Below are positions 12,586 through 27,420 of a DNA stretch of 64,000 nucleotides, one piece after another. Numbering within the stretch: position 1 is the stretch's first letter; every line of letters begins with the position of its first letter. The stretch is taken from NCBI RefSeq assembly GCF_900090045.1, contig NW_021638286.1, forward strand, positions 1 to 64,000, written 5' to 3'. The notes beneath the pieces are model-generated. The model made no database searches and had not been told where the DNA came from. It saw only the letters and a list, made by a program, of their open reading frames with translations. A program made the position numbers and the translations under genes. This stretch comes from Plasmodium malariae (Eukaryota; Apicomplexa; Aconoidasida; Haemosporida; Plasmodiidae).

Positions 12586-15190
12586 GTATCATTTATTGAT
12601 CAATTATTTCCTTAAGGAGGATATGAAATTAGGTAAAATTCTAGTAATAAAATATACATTAGAATACCTTCGAAAAATATTTTAAGAACAATTAAGGATA
12701 GTTCCGTTGTTAAAAAATATTATGGAAATTTTTTTATAAATTTTCTACTAACTATCCTGTTGTAATTATTTTTGATATGAATTTGGTAAAAATTATTAAT
12801 CAAAAAGAAGAAAAAATATATATATGAATAACAAAATTATTATATATTCAATTTACATTATATATATTATTAGATATTAATAGATTTGATCATGAGTAAT
12901 TAATAAAAACTAAGATGACAAAATGTAATCATTTAACATATATTTATTTTTATTGTTAATTTATAAATAATATATGAAATTTTTATTTTGTATAATAATT
13001 TAGCTTCGTGTTCTCTTAATTCTAAGCAGAATATGTATGTTTATATGTAAAGTCAGAAATACCAGTAACGTAGCGACAAAAAGAATATTAAAACCATAAA
13101 ATTTTAACTGTAATTATTTGTCTTTTTGTAAGTGTTTCAAAAATACAAACAAAATATGATATAATAATAAAAAGAACAATCAAATTAAACATTTTATTTT
13201 AAAAATAATTAAATTTTTTTTTTTTTTTTATATAATAAGATTATTATTATTTGTTAAAAAATTTTATGTTAATTTTTTCCATTGAGAAAGCATTAGTAAA
13301 AGAAATTGATAAATTAAATTTAAATATTTTTTAAACATGTTTCAATGTAGTTTTCAAAAAATGTCTTTTTTTTTCATAAGATAAAAATTAGCAGAAAAAA
13401 AATAAAAAATTAAAAAGATTTATTCATTGGTTTATATGAATTATTTTATTTATTTATTATAATTTTTTTTTCTTTTTACATCTGTCTTTAAAATAACTCA
13501 CAAAAAATTATATTTATAAAGCGTATAAATATTTATATTTAAAATAAATTTTTGCAAAGTTAATTATTAAGAATGATCCACTATAAAAAAGCAGAAAAAA
13601 AATTTAGGGAATTCTGTTATTGTAATGTAATGTGATACTGAAATTATGCAAATGAAAAAAAGAAAAACAAAATAGTTGCTACTTTTGCTTTATATGTTTA
13701 CCTTATATGTAAATTTATAATTAAAATATTAATAAAAGGTATAAAAATCCAATATTAGATATTGATAAAAATACATCATCATTTGTTAATTTATGAAGAA
13801 CAAATTTATCGGAAAAAAAATCATCTTTGAATAGAAGTCAATAACATTAAAAATAAAATAATACAGTTTACGGTTAATTTTTTAATTATTCACTTAGTAT
13901 TTTAATTTATTAGTTCTATGCATTTGTTAATTATATAGTAATTATTTCTATTTAAGAAAAAAAGAATTAAAGAGTTTTATGAATATATATGTTCTTTTTT
14001 ATTTATTAGTACACAAAATAAAAATAAGATAAAGAGGTAAATACTAAATTGGACAGATATATACTAGATATCTAATATCGGCATATAAAAAAGGAACTTT
14101 AGTTTTGGTTATATCATATTTAAAATGTAAAAAATAGAAAATTTTGATTTTTGTTAAACAATTAAATGTAATTTATTATTTATATATTTCATAAAAATGT
14201 AAGTAGTCCACCTAATTATTATAGTACAAATATGTAAAAAAGTTTGCTGTATTATTTTGATGCATTAATCATTTTTTTCTGCAAAAAAATCATAAAATTT
14301 TTATAAAATAAAAACATGCATCAGTAGAATTAATGATATTTCGGTAATTCAAGAAAACATTGTTAGTTGCAGGGGGAAAAAAAAGAAAAGAAAAAAGATA
14401 TGAACATAAACATTATAAAATCCATTCTTTTAAATTTAATAAAATATTTTTGTGTCTATATTATATATTTTTTATATATAAATGATGGTAATTTTTTTAT
14501 TGCTGAAATTATTTTCTATAGAATAATAGACTTTTTAGTATAATTTTGAATTGATTCTTTCTCTATGTAACTAATTTTTATATAATATGTTAAATATATG
14601 TTATGTTTGTATTAAGTAAAACAATAAGGAAATGCTACTACATTATTATTATATTTTACTCATTCTTTATGATATCATCCAATATACAGTATGTACATAT
14701 ATGTATATATACATATATAGTTTAATAAATAATCTCGATAAATTAAAAACTATGGGTATAATATAATAAGAAAGTAAATAATGACTTTTAATTAAATATA
14801 AATATGCACAATACGCTGAATACTTTATTCCGTAATAAATTTATGATTGTTATAGAAATATGGGGTGGAAAATAATAATAAATCCTTTCTCATTATGAAA
14901 ATTTATTAATTTTCTTTTTTTTATGAAATTCTCACTTGTAAAATTCTATGATTTAATTACAATATATACATTTTTTGTACTATCTTTATATATATATTTT
15001 TTTTTTTTGTTGTTTGTTACATTTTTTTAAACAAAATTTTCTTATTACGAAATAGAACACATAATGAATTAATAAAATATATTTTTAAATATTACATTTA
15101 GTTTCCAATTAGTAAAACTATAAACCAAAAGAACAATAGAGATTCTTCTTTTCATTACAGAATTGGTGTGTTATTAGAATAATACATAAT
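12199..15190. other. AT-rich intergenic region with (TA)n tract and weak minus-strand remnant
   Basis: A (TA)17 microsatellite lies at 12551-12584. On the minus strand around 13140-13015, one frame reads LQLKFYGFNILFVATLLVFL and ends in LLRIKRTRS and a stop. This resembles a TM plus basic tail, but it is too short to assign. Nothing else was found. Confidence 0.45.
12551..12584. repeat. (TA)17 microsatellite
   Basis: A perfect TA dinucleotide run, the longest in the window. Shorter runs lie at ~16847-16873, ~20329-20350 and ~25955-25970. Such tracts are common in Plasmodium intergenic DNA and are often polymorphic. Confidence 0.9.
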
Positions 15191-15531
15191 AGAATCTGAA
15201 TCAAAAAATGTAATTAAGAAAAAAAAGACATTATCAAGTGATGAAGATGAAAATAAAGAAAAGAAAAGAACAAACTTATGTTAGAAAACCTGAGAAAAAA
15301 TATTAATTTAAAGAAAATAGAAGGATTAGTTAAATTAAAAGATATAAGGAATAACTTAAACAAAAATTTATAGACTTAAAACATCCATTAAACTCTGGAA
15401 ATAGAATAAATTTATTACTAAGAAAAAAAGTTCTACATCAAAATCTCTCAAAAAAGAGAGGAAATATATTTGAAAATAGTATATTGGATATAGTGCGCTA
15501 TATAGATATAAAAAAAAAGATCGAAATATAA
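15191..15531 (+). pseudogene. Lysine-rich coding relic, family unknown
   Basis: Three consecutive open stretches in shifting frames read as one decayed coding sequence. They are ESESKNVIKKKKTLSSDEDENKEKKR, then ENLRKNINLKKIEGLVKLKDIRNN, then KQKFIDLKHPLNSGNRINLLL running to a stop at 15529-15531. The last stretch is open for 58 codons, which is long for DNA this rich in TAA/TAG/TGA. A CATTACAG acceptor-like site sits just upstream (~15160). The charged composition suits an exported or cytoplasmic Plasmodium domain. I do not recognise the family. Confidence 0.45.
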
Positions 15532-16842
15532 TTAAAGTATTTATAATAAAATAGATTTATGCAATTTATAAATATTACTTGCTATAACACTTTTGAAATT
15601 ATTACGCTTGTTTCTTTGTTTTATATATCTATTATATAAAGCTTTAATATTCTCTAGTATATGTAATATGAAACTTACTTGTCTTTACATAGATATTCCA
15701 AAGTATGTCATGTAATCGAAAAGAATAGATAGTAATGGTTTTTGCCAAAATATTTGTTCACAAAACTATATATATTATGAAGGTAATAGAAATTTTTTGT
15801 ATTCTTAGTAACAAAACACCTTGAAAAAATATAGCATCAGTATGTAATCTTTATGAAATCACACATATATACGTAAATATTTTGATATGTAATAAGAAAA
15901 TTATTATGTATTAATAAATAATATTAAAATCAGGATTTATCTTTTTCGTATTTTTGTTATATATTATTATTTCAAGATATCTAAATGTTCTTGTATAGTA
16001 TATATATATAAATCAATAGAAAGATATATATGGTACGTAAAATATATACATGGGAATCAATTATCTATATTTTGCAAAAATGTTAAAAAAAATTCTGGAA
16101 TATGAAGAAAAATAGGAATTTAAAGAACGAATAATAACAAAATAAATTAAATAAAATAGTGAATTCATACAAATATGTGTACTTATTAAATGAACATGAA
16201 ATAAAATTTCTGTTTAAATTATTATAGAAGTAATTCCCTGATATATTAATTTGTCTTATGATCAAAAAATATAATTTGAATAAATTTAAATTTGCATATA
16301 AACCATTTTTCTGCTAAATAATAATTATTATGATAATCATTTTCATATATAATTAAAACACATCATATTCTACGGTGCTGTTTTTCTGAATAGAATGATT
16401 TTTGTTAATATATAACACACATATGTACATGTTCACTAAATATATTAGCATAAATAGTACAATAATAAATATGAATTTTGTTATTCCTTTAAAAATTTAA
16501 GGAATTTATTAAATTACAAGTGAAATAATAAACAAAAATACAATAAATTTCAAATTACATATACCAACTAGTTAAATTATATCATTAGGCAAATAATTAA
16601 AGTGCAAATATATTTTATTGATATTCCTATATATATAAATAAAATGTAACAAAATAAGAACAAACTAAGATATTATAAGTTTCATTTTTTTTTCATAGAG
16701 CCTGTATAAAATAAATTATATAAAAAAACACTAAGAAATTTAACTCTCTATTTATGAAATAGGGAAAATATGTATAATTTTTAAAGAATTGTTTATTTAA
16801 ATGTTGAAAGAAATATAATTATTATATTACATAAATATATAT

Positions 16843-16873
<31 letters not shown>

Positions 16874-17002
16874 TACATTTAATATTGAACGTATGCTAAA
16901 ATATCTGCATTCGATATAAATATATCTAAGAATTATTCTATTTCATTATCCTAATGAGCGTTGAGTAATGCTCTTTCATAATTTAACCTGTTTTTATTAC
17001 AT
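15532..17002. other. AT-rich intergenic region
   Basis: A (TA)n run lies at ~16847-16873. The open frame at 16083-16265 (minus) is Phe/Tyr/Asn-rich and looks like chance. Nothing else was seen. Confidence 0.5.
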
Positions 17003-17776
17003 TTGTACATATTTTTCCGTAATTTATATGAAATAAGTACTGCTAAAATAAATAGTGAATTAACTATTAGAATTCCAACACCTTCTAGTGGTATGGTAGT
17101 GGATGTAGAATCAGCCTTATGCACAATTACTACTTATGCAGTTCCGATAATACTGAATAATATAATTGGATTAATTACCAAAAGAAACCTTGTAAATTGT
17201 GCTTCAAATGTCAATCTAGAATTAGTGGATCGTTTATATTCAGTATCAAATAGTTTAACTACCTCTTTTTCAAATAATAAATCTAATTTCTTTATTGGTT
17301 TAAAAACGGTTGATAATATACTTTTTTCCTTTTTTAATGATTTTATTTTTAGCTTTCTAGGCTTTTTTTCATGGTTATTATTGTTTTTAAATGTATCCGA
17401 TTATTCTTTAAATTTTGCTTGAAACATTTTTTTTTAAAGATAAGCCTTCTTTTTTAATATGTACATCTGTTTCTCCATTTAATAATCTTACTATTCTTAA
17501 ATAGAATGAGTTACTTAGATTAATTTTAACATTATATGATATATCAGATATATTGGTCTAAAAATTAGAGTGAACATTCAATATTTAAAATATTCGGATT
17601 AAGGTATGAAAAAAATATTAATATATAAAATTAACATCTATGTTTACAAAAACATGTATAGAAATAGTTAAACATAATTATTATTTTAGATCATAAGTAT
17701 TCTGGTATATACATATTAAAATGTAAAATGAGTAAAATTGAATGAAAAAGAAGAATTTATTTGTTTTTTCCATCAT
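17003..17776 (-). pseudogene. Decayed two-exon exported-protein gene (relic 2)
   Basis: A signal-peptide exon starts at 17776/17773 (MEKTNKFFFFIQFYSFYILICIY). A TTTTTAG acceptor lies near 17563. The second exon carries SFYLRIVRLLNGETD, a PEXEL-like RLLxxE matching the RLLTSE of relic 1. A frame change near 17420 leads to a long open stretch with KPIKKLDLLFEKEVVKLFDTEY, then a hydrophobic segment (TRFLLVINPIILFSIIGTA), a stop, and a second hydrophobic segment (GVGILIVNSLFILAVLISYKL). The KLDxLFEKEVxKLF pattern and two C-terminal TMs resemble a family of exported proteins of unknown function shared with P. vivax. It is broken by at least one frameshift and two stops, and the expected donor after exon 1 is not visible. 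Confidence 0.65.
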
Positions 17777-20700
17777 ATCACAAATACTTATAGTTGCTAA
17801 AACTTTTGTAATAGTAGACTTTTTGTTTATATAAGTTTTTCATTAATATACAGCGGAAGATAACTTATAGTTTTGTTTTATTATTTTTATAACTTTAAAA
17901 TTTTAAAACTCTTACGTTTATATATTCAATTATAATTTTGATATATATTCAATAGTAACGTTAGTAAAAAAGCATTAAATATAAATATTTTAGTAAATTT
18001 GCTGAGTAAAAATATTATTATTAAATTAATACAAAAATAATAGGATTTCAAATAACATTAAAAAATATATAATAAATGGAATTATAATTGATGTAAAAAT
18101 AGTTTATTTCAAAATATTTATTTATAATTATATATTTCATATGCATATTAGTAAGCTGTTCTTACAATCTTTTTATGAAAATGGATAGAATATAATAAAA
18201 GTACATGGAAGTATTATGCATAATTTATCCTTTAAATATATAATATTTTAAATTACTTTTTTACTCTCAAAATAAAGAAAAATATTTTGAAGTTAACTAA
18301 AATCTTATAAATTTTTTATTTAAACAATTTGCTATAAGCATAATTATTAAAAGAACAAAATATATACATTATAATAATTATTTAATAGAATATATATAAT
18401 GTGCAGTGTATACAATATTAAGGACTTATATATTTAAAAAAAAAAAATCCTTAAAAACCTATTAACTATAATATATATATTATTTGAGGTTACATTTATT
18501 GTTGTAGCATATAATATAAATTAAAATGTTTTTTATCTTAATGATATAAAATATTATTTTCTTCTATAATGATAAGATTAAATGCCTTTATTATTAATAG
18601 TACAACAGTTTAAGAAATAACATTAGATATAAAAATTTAAGAAAGCAGAAGTTTTTTTCTAATATTATTACTTTTAAAATAGATATTTTAATAAATAAAA
18701 ACAAATAGTTAAAAAAATATATAAACATTAAAAATGTTACAAGATTAATATATATATATATTATTGACATTTTAGTTATAATTTAACATGCAATTAATAT
18801 ATATATAACATTATATAATAATAAAATACATATAGCAAGATAAAAATACATGATCACCGAAATACAATAAAGCAGCGGAATGAAGATTGTAATATAAAAA
18901 AAGAGAATAACCATTATGAATAATTGAGAAATTATTTGTTAAAATTATATAATTTATTTTAAAATAAAATATTAAAATCTTACTAAATTTTTTTCTCATA
19001 TCATTTATATATTATAATTTAAAAATGTTTCTTGAATATGTATAAATAAGTTTGCTATTTATTAATTATTTTGCTATATAATAAATTGATAATTAATTGG
19101 TTAAAATTGTTCATTTATATTTATTTACTATATAGTAAATGTTATATAGATATTAACCTCACTTTTATTATAAGAATATTTGCAGGATAAAATATGCAGA
19201 AATATTTATAAATATTTAATGGAAATATCATATGTATGTAAAATTGAATAATAAATATAATTATAATATTTCTGTTTAAAAATTTATGAATTTTAACTAA
19301 ATTATAAATAAACATTATATTTATTTATGAATAATGTATATTTATATTTTAAGAACAACAAAATTGATTTGAATATAAAAAAAATGTTCATGGAATTTTT
19401 TATTAATAAAATTGTTAATAATTTAAATACATTTATGTTAATAGTTCTTTGTAGCACTTATTAGTACTTCAATATTATTCTAGTAATAATTTATTATAAA
19501 TCTTAATTTGTATTGTTATTTATGACCTGTAAACATGAGTTCCATAGAATAAATCATAAAAGTGGATAAAAAATATCTTAATGAAATTCATTTATGCATG
19601 AGTTTTATATATAAAATATGCATTATTATGTTATATTGCGAAATTAATATTATTCAACTTGTATGAATAATAATATCATGGTTAATTTTTTATTATTAAT
19701 ACAATATATAGTGAACCTTTATAAAATTAATAAAAATGCTCAAGAAAATTTAGTTAGAATTTTTATGAGAACTATAATAACAAAATAAGAAATATAAATA
19801 TTAAGATTATATACTTGTTAATTCATTATGATTATGATATCTTTAATAATATATTATATCTGAATATTAAAATTTTATATATGCATAAATATCATATAAT
19901 CCTTTTATAGACCTATAAAAATAATAAAGTTATTGCATATATATATATATTTATGAACATCTAATTATTCAAATTAAAGCTATAGAATTGTTTATAATTG
20001 CCTTTTAGTATTAATTAAACAAAAATGATCATATTTTATAAGTACTCAAATATATTTTCACATTCCATTTTAGATAGCAGCATTGACTACATATTTAATA
20101 TAAGGGTTCTCACAGAAGATATATATATATGTATATTTTTTTTAATATAAATAATTTAATATGAGGAATATAATAAACTATTAATAACCAAGTGTAGTGC
20201 AACACTGGATCATACAATTATTCAATATTAGTATATTATTACAATATTTCTTATTAATCCAAGAAATATTAAGTTATAATTGTTAGTTACATATTAGGTT
20301 AGAAACAGATTCAATAATCTTTTTAAAATATATATATATATATATATATTATAGGCTTCCATTCATAATAATGTGTTTCCCTTTATATTAATATAAAGTC
20401 AAAGTAAATTACTAAAATATATAATTTTACTCTTTTTTTCCAGTAATACATTAATAACGATATTATTATTAAAGAAACAAAAATATATTTCATTTTAATG
20501 AAAAAAATAATATTATATTTTTATAATATTTTAAAATTAAATTAGATAAAATAATTATAAAGACATTAATTATTTAAAAAAAAAAAATAAATTAACTTAT
20601 AATAAAGTATGAATATATTTAAATGAATTCTTATATTGAGCACTAATGGGCGATTGAATATTTTAATTGGGGAAATGAGGTTACCAATTTAGATAATGTA

Positions 20701-21190
20701 ATAACGTAACATATATATAAAAAAGAAAATATACATCTTAAAAATTTATGTTATAAATTCAATTTGTCTTATGATTTCATTGAAATAAATTATATATTAA
20801 GAAATAAGACAAAAAAATAATTTTTAAAATTTCATAAATTAATATTTTATTATTTAATACATATTAAATAATTTTTTTTTTATATATATATTATTTAAAA
20901 CATTCTTATTTTTATTGAAAAATGTGTTAATATAACGTTAATATGTATAATCTTTAAGAAATAAAAAAAATTATATAAGCGGAATAATTTTTCAGTATCT
21001 TCATTTCAATCTTTATATTTCATGAATGTATTTTTCGTTTAAACTAATCATTACGCTCTTCTTTCTGATTTTTTTCTTTCTGGTATCAGAAACATTAAGA
21101 TATGTGCTTTACCTTCATCTGAAATAACTTGAATATTGTTAGAGTTTATATTGAATGTACTTTTATGAATTTATAGGAACTATTATTCTA
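17777..21190. other. AT-rich intergenic region, 3' side of STP1 copy 2
   Basis: No credible gene. The minus-strand frame at 18811-18999 is low-complexity noise. A TA run is present at ~20329-20350. The last few hundred bases are the 3' flank of the STP1 gene. Confidence 0.5.
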
Positions 21191-23730
21191 TTATTTAATA
21201 ATATTTTCTGCTATATTTTTATCATCTGTGGAATTTAAATTTGCATCATCCTCTCTTAACCAATCTTCTAGCTCCTGTATAAAACAATCTTTATTTTTAT
21301 AACCATGAATTTCCAGATTTTCTCTATCCTCTAAAACATTTCCTTTATCTCTATATATGTTATCTGTAATATCTGATATTCCGTCTGAATTTTCTATTGT
21401 AATCAATTCATTTATAAAGCTGTCCATACGTGATTCCCTATTTCCTATATACTCTTCTTTTTTGCATTCTTCTAATACCATTATGAGTACGAGTATACAC
21501 AGCCTTTTTAGCAATTTTATATTTATATATTTCTTTAATTTTTTATGACGTTGATTGTTCTCCAGTTCTTCCATACTTAATAGGGATTCATTTTTATATT
21601 CATCTCTTATATTCTGGAATTCTTCTTCAAACCCGTTAAACAACTCATGTTCCAAATGTTGTTCTATAATTTTACCCTTTTTTGATACCCACTGTCTCCA
21701 CATATCTTTTTGATAATTCATAAAAGGAATTTTATGATTTTCATTTGACAATATTGTTTTTAAATCTTCACTTGTTTTTAAGTGAGCTTGTTCTGTTTTC
21801 CATTCATCTTTCAAATTATTAAACCATTCTAGTTTTTTCAATTTTTCAGTAACATTTCCATATCTTTCTATCCATTTATTCCATAGAATTTGTTTGTTTT
21901 CAAAATCACTAGTATTTTTAGTATTTTCCACTATTTTATCATTTGCTAAATTAGTACTTGTTCCATAATTTTTATCTAAGAGTTCTTTTAGGCATATTTC
22001 CAAGAATTCTATTTTATTAGATTCCCATTCTTCATTTTTAAAATTTTGAAGTACTTCCATATGTACTTCTATAATAGTTTTGTTCCTGTTCTTTCGCTTT
22101 GAAGCACTTATATTTTTGTTCAAATTGTGTTCATATATTTTTATATTTTTTACTATTCCTTTATCATAATATGTTGGGTCTTGTATGTAATCATGTAATA
22201 AAAACTCACTTTTTTTTTCAGAAGGTGAAGGTAGTTGTATTCTCAGAAAATGCACTTGTCTACTTTTTATCTTTTTTTTTTTTTTAAATCTCCCTATTAA
22301 AGAATACTGTAGTATAAATAAAATATATTTATAATATAAATTGCTACAATTATCAAATGTTTATTACATTTTTAATAGTTAAGTTCTATCTTACTTTAAT
22401 AAAAAGGGAGAGTATAATAATAAATAGAATGCTTATTAAAATAGATGATATGTATGTGTTACGTGAATTTTCGTCTTGACCTGCAAAAATTTTTCAATGT
22501 ACACATTAATTAATTCAGTTAAAAAAATAATAAAAATATAAGTAGAATTGATTATACCTAGATTATTATTAGCTTCAGGAATAGTTACATATTTAGAGGA
22601 AGGAAATGAGCTTTGATGAGATGGAGAAATGGCTTGAGTACTTTGTTGTACTCTTGGAATTTTATGTGCTAGAGGTTGTAATGTAGTCTGGCTTTGTATT
22701 TCTGTTCTTGAAGAATTAGAAGCTGTAGAAGGTTCTGATATTCCAGACTGTGTAGAGGATGTAACTTCATACTGATCAGTTCTACTTACTGTAGTTTCTT
22801 TTATAGCTGCTGATGGAGCTTTATCTTGAACTTGGGGTTCAGGTGACTTTTGATTTCTGAGTGCAGACAGAGTTTCTTTTGACTTTTTTTCTTCAGAATT
22901 AGATGGAATTTCAGGTGTTACTGGATCATTTTCTTTTTTTGTAATTTCAGTTTCTATTTTAGGTTCTGTATCTTCCCTTACATCTGGATTAATTTTTATA
23001 CATTTGGGAATATTTTTAAATGTGTTAGGATTAAGTACGTTGCATGCTTTTGTTGGAAATACCTTTTTTCTTGAATAACATTTGTAATTATTTTTAATGA
23101 AGTCACTTTGACTCTCAAAATTTTTCTTATTTACTTCAAACCATACTTTAAATTCATTACATTTAGTTTCACAAAAAGTATCATTACATTTATATATATT
23201 TGGTGTTTCCAAAAAAAGCCGTAGATCTTTCATATACTTTTTTTTTTGTTCACAAAAATCATCTGCTTGATATGATAAATTCAATAGATCTTTATCATTT
23301 TGCTCTAAAATCATAGGACATCCTCCATATTTAGTCAAACCATTATAGTTAGATTGAAGCCATTTCTTAAGTCCTTCTTCCCATGTACCTTGTTGAACGT
23401 ATTGTGGTGCGGACTTTTCATTAATTAAATACTGAGCCAATTGTAAGCATTCATTTCTAAAATGTTCTTTGTTTTTCTCTGTCTTTAAATAAGTTGTTCT
23501 TTTTCTAATGTGCTCTTTAATCCTTCTAAATTTCGGGGTGGCAATATATTCTACAATTGAAGAACCTAACCCATAAACGTTCTATATGCAAATGATTTAT
23601 TAGGAATTATATAAGAATGAGTTTTTGTGTTAGTTTTGTTACCTAATTATTATAATAAATATAATAAATATGCATAAATTTAGATATATTAAAAAACAGT
23701 GAACATTACCCATGTAAAACAATTTTCCAT
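21191..23730 (-). CDS. STP1 family membrane protein, four exons, intact
   Basis: Exons are 23730-23710 (MENCFTW), 23581-22558, 22480-22395 and 22306-21191. All introns are GT-AG (128, 77 and 88 nt) and all phases fit (21+1024+86+1116 nt), giving 748 residues. The extracellular part has the cysteine-bearing landmarks GGCPMILEQNDKD, ADDFCEQKK, YKCND and KACNVLNPNTF, followed by a Ser/Thr/Pro/Gln-rich stalk. Exon 3 encodes the single TM (residues ~358-376, SSILISILFIIILSLF). Exon 4 begins with a basic KKKKKIKSRQVHFLR stop-transfer and continues as a ~370-residue charged, tryptophan-containing cytoplasmic domain (KTIIEVHMEVLQ, ILWNKWIERYGN, LEWFNNLKDEWK, KRLCILVLIMVLEECKKEE). STP1 proteins are SURFIN-related. 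They are thought to reach the infected-cell or parasite membrane, and their role is not known. This is the only complete STP1 here and can act as reference for the broken copy at 0.6-3.1 kb. Confidence 0.9.
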
Positions 23731-26700
23731 AGTAGCTTTACATTCATACTCTAGGTTATTGTAGGTAATAATCTTAAAGTATAATTCAAATATATATATT
23801 AATATTTATTAATAACATAATATTAAAATTGATATATATTAACATATAAAATATAATAAACAATTCCATAAAAATATATTAGAGAAATGTAAAAAAATTG
23901 AATACATTAATATTTATATCCTTCTTAACTTATTTTACCTTAAATTAATATATCACAACAATGGATATATCCTTACAGTGAAGTGATATTAAATAACAAA
24001 TATATACATATTTGTATATAAATTTTATCTGCTTTTTATAAGGAAAAATTAATGTAGTTATCAATAAAAAATTATATATATGTATATAAATAAGTTGTAT
24101 GAAAAATATTGTGAAGAATTATTATTAATGTATTTAATGAGTCTTTTTCTATTTGTTTCTAATACAGATGCATACATATAAATATTATCATCTGTACTAA
24201 TGTAAATTTTTTTATTCGGTTATTTTTCGATAATAAATAATTTATAAAAAAAATTTCTATAGTATTGGCAATATGTAGACTTTTTATTATTTTACTTTTG
24301 CTATTTATTTTCGATATAAATATTATAGTATTATAATTATTTTTTAAAAAGTTTTTTGTGTTTACGGCGTTATATATAGAGTTGACTATTAATAATATAG
24401 GAATTATACTAAATTGCTATCATAGTTATGGGACGTATATAACTTTAAAATGAATTTATGACATATAATATCATATATATGTCAATTATCTGAATTTTAA
24501 TTAATGTATTTATTTTAACATTCTTTAGTGTTAACGTTGTACATTTTATTATCTATATATATCAATTAAGTGTCTACGAAATCTACTTTATTTTAATTAT
24601 TTCATTTGAACTAAATTTTAGATAATAATATGTATATTTCTTTATAACACTTAGTGAAAACATGTTTAGCTACTTATTCAAAATATGAAAAATTATTAGG
24701 ATATACTTATAGAAAAATTAATTATATCAAAAGATTGAAAAAACTAAAATTAATTGCAATTTATAATAAAAAATAATAATATTTTAATTCCTTGTAAATA
24801 GAATTATATACTACATAAAATATTACAGCAAATATTGAATATTCATACTTATTTTCCTCTAATTGTTCATAGATAAATACTAACAAAAAGATTAAAAGGA
24901 TATAATTTAATTTTTGTTATTAATTATATTTGATAATTAAACGAAAATAACTGTATAACCATATTAATAAGAATTATTTTTGTATTAAAAATGTAAAAAG
25001 CTTAGGAATTATTTTATAATTCTTTTTCAGACAAGTACAGTTAAATGAAATTGCATAACAATCAAAGAGAATTAGATACACCTTAGGTTATTCTATAATA
25101 ATATGCATATATTATTCCTTATTTTAATGCTTAATTTGATAAATGTACGTAAGAAAAAGAGAATAATAAGAAAATTAAATAGAAAAAATATTAATAGTAT
25201 ATATTTGTAAATAATTACTTAAATAATTAAGTTATAGTGGTTATATATAAATAACCATTTGTACTAATTAGTTCTTATTTACTTTATATTTATATAAAAT
25301 TTATTTTAATACAATTGTTTTATTGCTTTTTATATAATTGTTTTTTCTTTTAATCCCTTATATACTATAGAATTTTTTTTTTAAGAATTTTGTATAATAG
25401 CCACATATGTTTAATTGGACGTAAAGTAATTTATCATGTTTTAAGATTTTATGTATTTATATATTTTATTTGAATTTATTATTTAAAAGTTTAGCAAATT
25501 TCATGTAAATGAAGAACATAAAATATTGGTTGAATATATGTTAATATAAAACAAAATAATACTTTTTCTAAAATATGAAAACATACTGAAAGAACTGAAT
25601 AATAATTGATTTCATTTATATATATCAGCATTTATTTATTTTATATTCTTTTTTTTTTTTTTTTGTAAGAATTTATAGATATATGAAAAAAAATTATTTT
25701 GTTGATATATTTTTAATTATTCTGTTTTAATATATAATTAAATTTACTGTATAATACTGAAATGTACTTATTACATTTAATTTAAATTAATGAAAAATTA
25801 AAAAATATATAAAAGAATTATTTAATATTTTTTTATACTACTATGATTATATTATTTATATAAAAAATAATATTATATATAAAAATTATTATTTTTAATA
25901 TGTAAATTTTTCGCATCAAAAACACTAACGAAATTTAAGTATGTATATCCATATATATATATATATATACGTAATGGTACAGGAGTAAGTCGAAAATATG
26001 TATAAGTTTAAACATATTTACCACATTTTAGTGATCATAAATAACATATTATACATTTTCCTTATTTAATACGTGTAAAGAACAATATAGAATCTTTGTT
26101 ATATATCATTACAAGAAAGTACTTATGTACGTAAAATTTTTGCTTACATAATTTTACGCGACAGTTTATAATAATATTTATATTATAATAGTAATAAAAG
26201 ATTTAAGGAAATATATATTGTAAAAATATAATAAATAAAATAATTTTCTGGTAATCATTTTTTAATATTAAGTATAATCTTTCGGTAATACTCATAAATA
26301 TATAACCATACAATCAAATATGGAGTACTTTACTTAATATGTGTTTTGAGTAATAATGCCATAATTTATATTGATAAATTTTATTTTAATGTAAAATGTG
26401 TGATATTTTTATAAAGTTACAATCTATATCATTTAGCTCTCTTGAATTATGTATTATAATTCTCTATATAATTTAATTAATATCGAAATGTACATCTAAA
26501 TCTCTGATATTTCAGAAAAATAGTTTCATAATTTCTTAAATTTCTCATTACTTGATTATAAGAACATATGTTATTACATATGTTTAGCTATATATTAAAT
26601 GACAAGATGTTCTACTTATTACGAAAATGTTTTTAATTTAATGGTAGTTCTATTTTTACGTTACAACTATTGTTAACATTACGATTATTCAATTATCGAG

Positions 26701-27420
26701 TCATTTTTTCTTGTATTTTAACATTTATATATATCATTTACATAGGTTTATTATAAGAAATATTATGTATTTTAACCATGTTAATTTTGATAAATAGTAT
26801 ATATAATGGATAAAAAATTAAAATTAATGATGTTTTTATTTTCTCTTTCAATAATTAATAACATATAATAATATATAAAGCATTCGTCTTTTCGTTTCAT
26901 ATATTTTTTTTTTCTTCTTAAAATATTTAAAAGAGTTTTATATAAGAATATTATATAATTGTATTAAAATTATCATCATGGACACATTATTACATTTTTA
27001 ATATTAATATTAAAAAAATTATTACAAACTTTTTCCCATTTTATTTTTTTAAAATACTACTCCATATACTTATTCGGTAATTTATTTTATATGTACATAG
27101 ATTTATATTGTTGAATAATATAAATTAGTATATATTTCTTTAGGATAAGTCATATAACACCTGTTATTACCCAAATTTATTTTGTCACTTTTAGAACCAT
27201 AATAAATTAACTGATCATTTAGCTAATACGTATTTTTCAAGGTCTTTATAATTCTTCTTTTTTAGACTACATCAAAATATAAATAGTATAAACTAGTATT
27301 AAATATATTACATATTTGTAAATACAATACTACTACGGGAGTAATGTATTGTCTTAATATACTAGAGGATTTGTGTTAAAGAATTCAAATTTTTAAGTAG
27401 AATAATTCATAATTTTAGAC
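23731..27420. other. STP1 upstream intergenic region (copy 2)
   Basis: AT-rich with no gene, and homologous to 3136-6738 (see there). It ends at an acceptor-like TTTTAG just before the relic at 27421. Confidence 0.5.

Noticed and set aside
17003..17422. 139-codon plus-strand frame
   Set aside because: The longest open frame in this area, but it is antisense to relic 2, whose minus-strand peptide (KLDLLFEKEVVKLF, signal exon) is the meaningful one.
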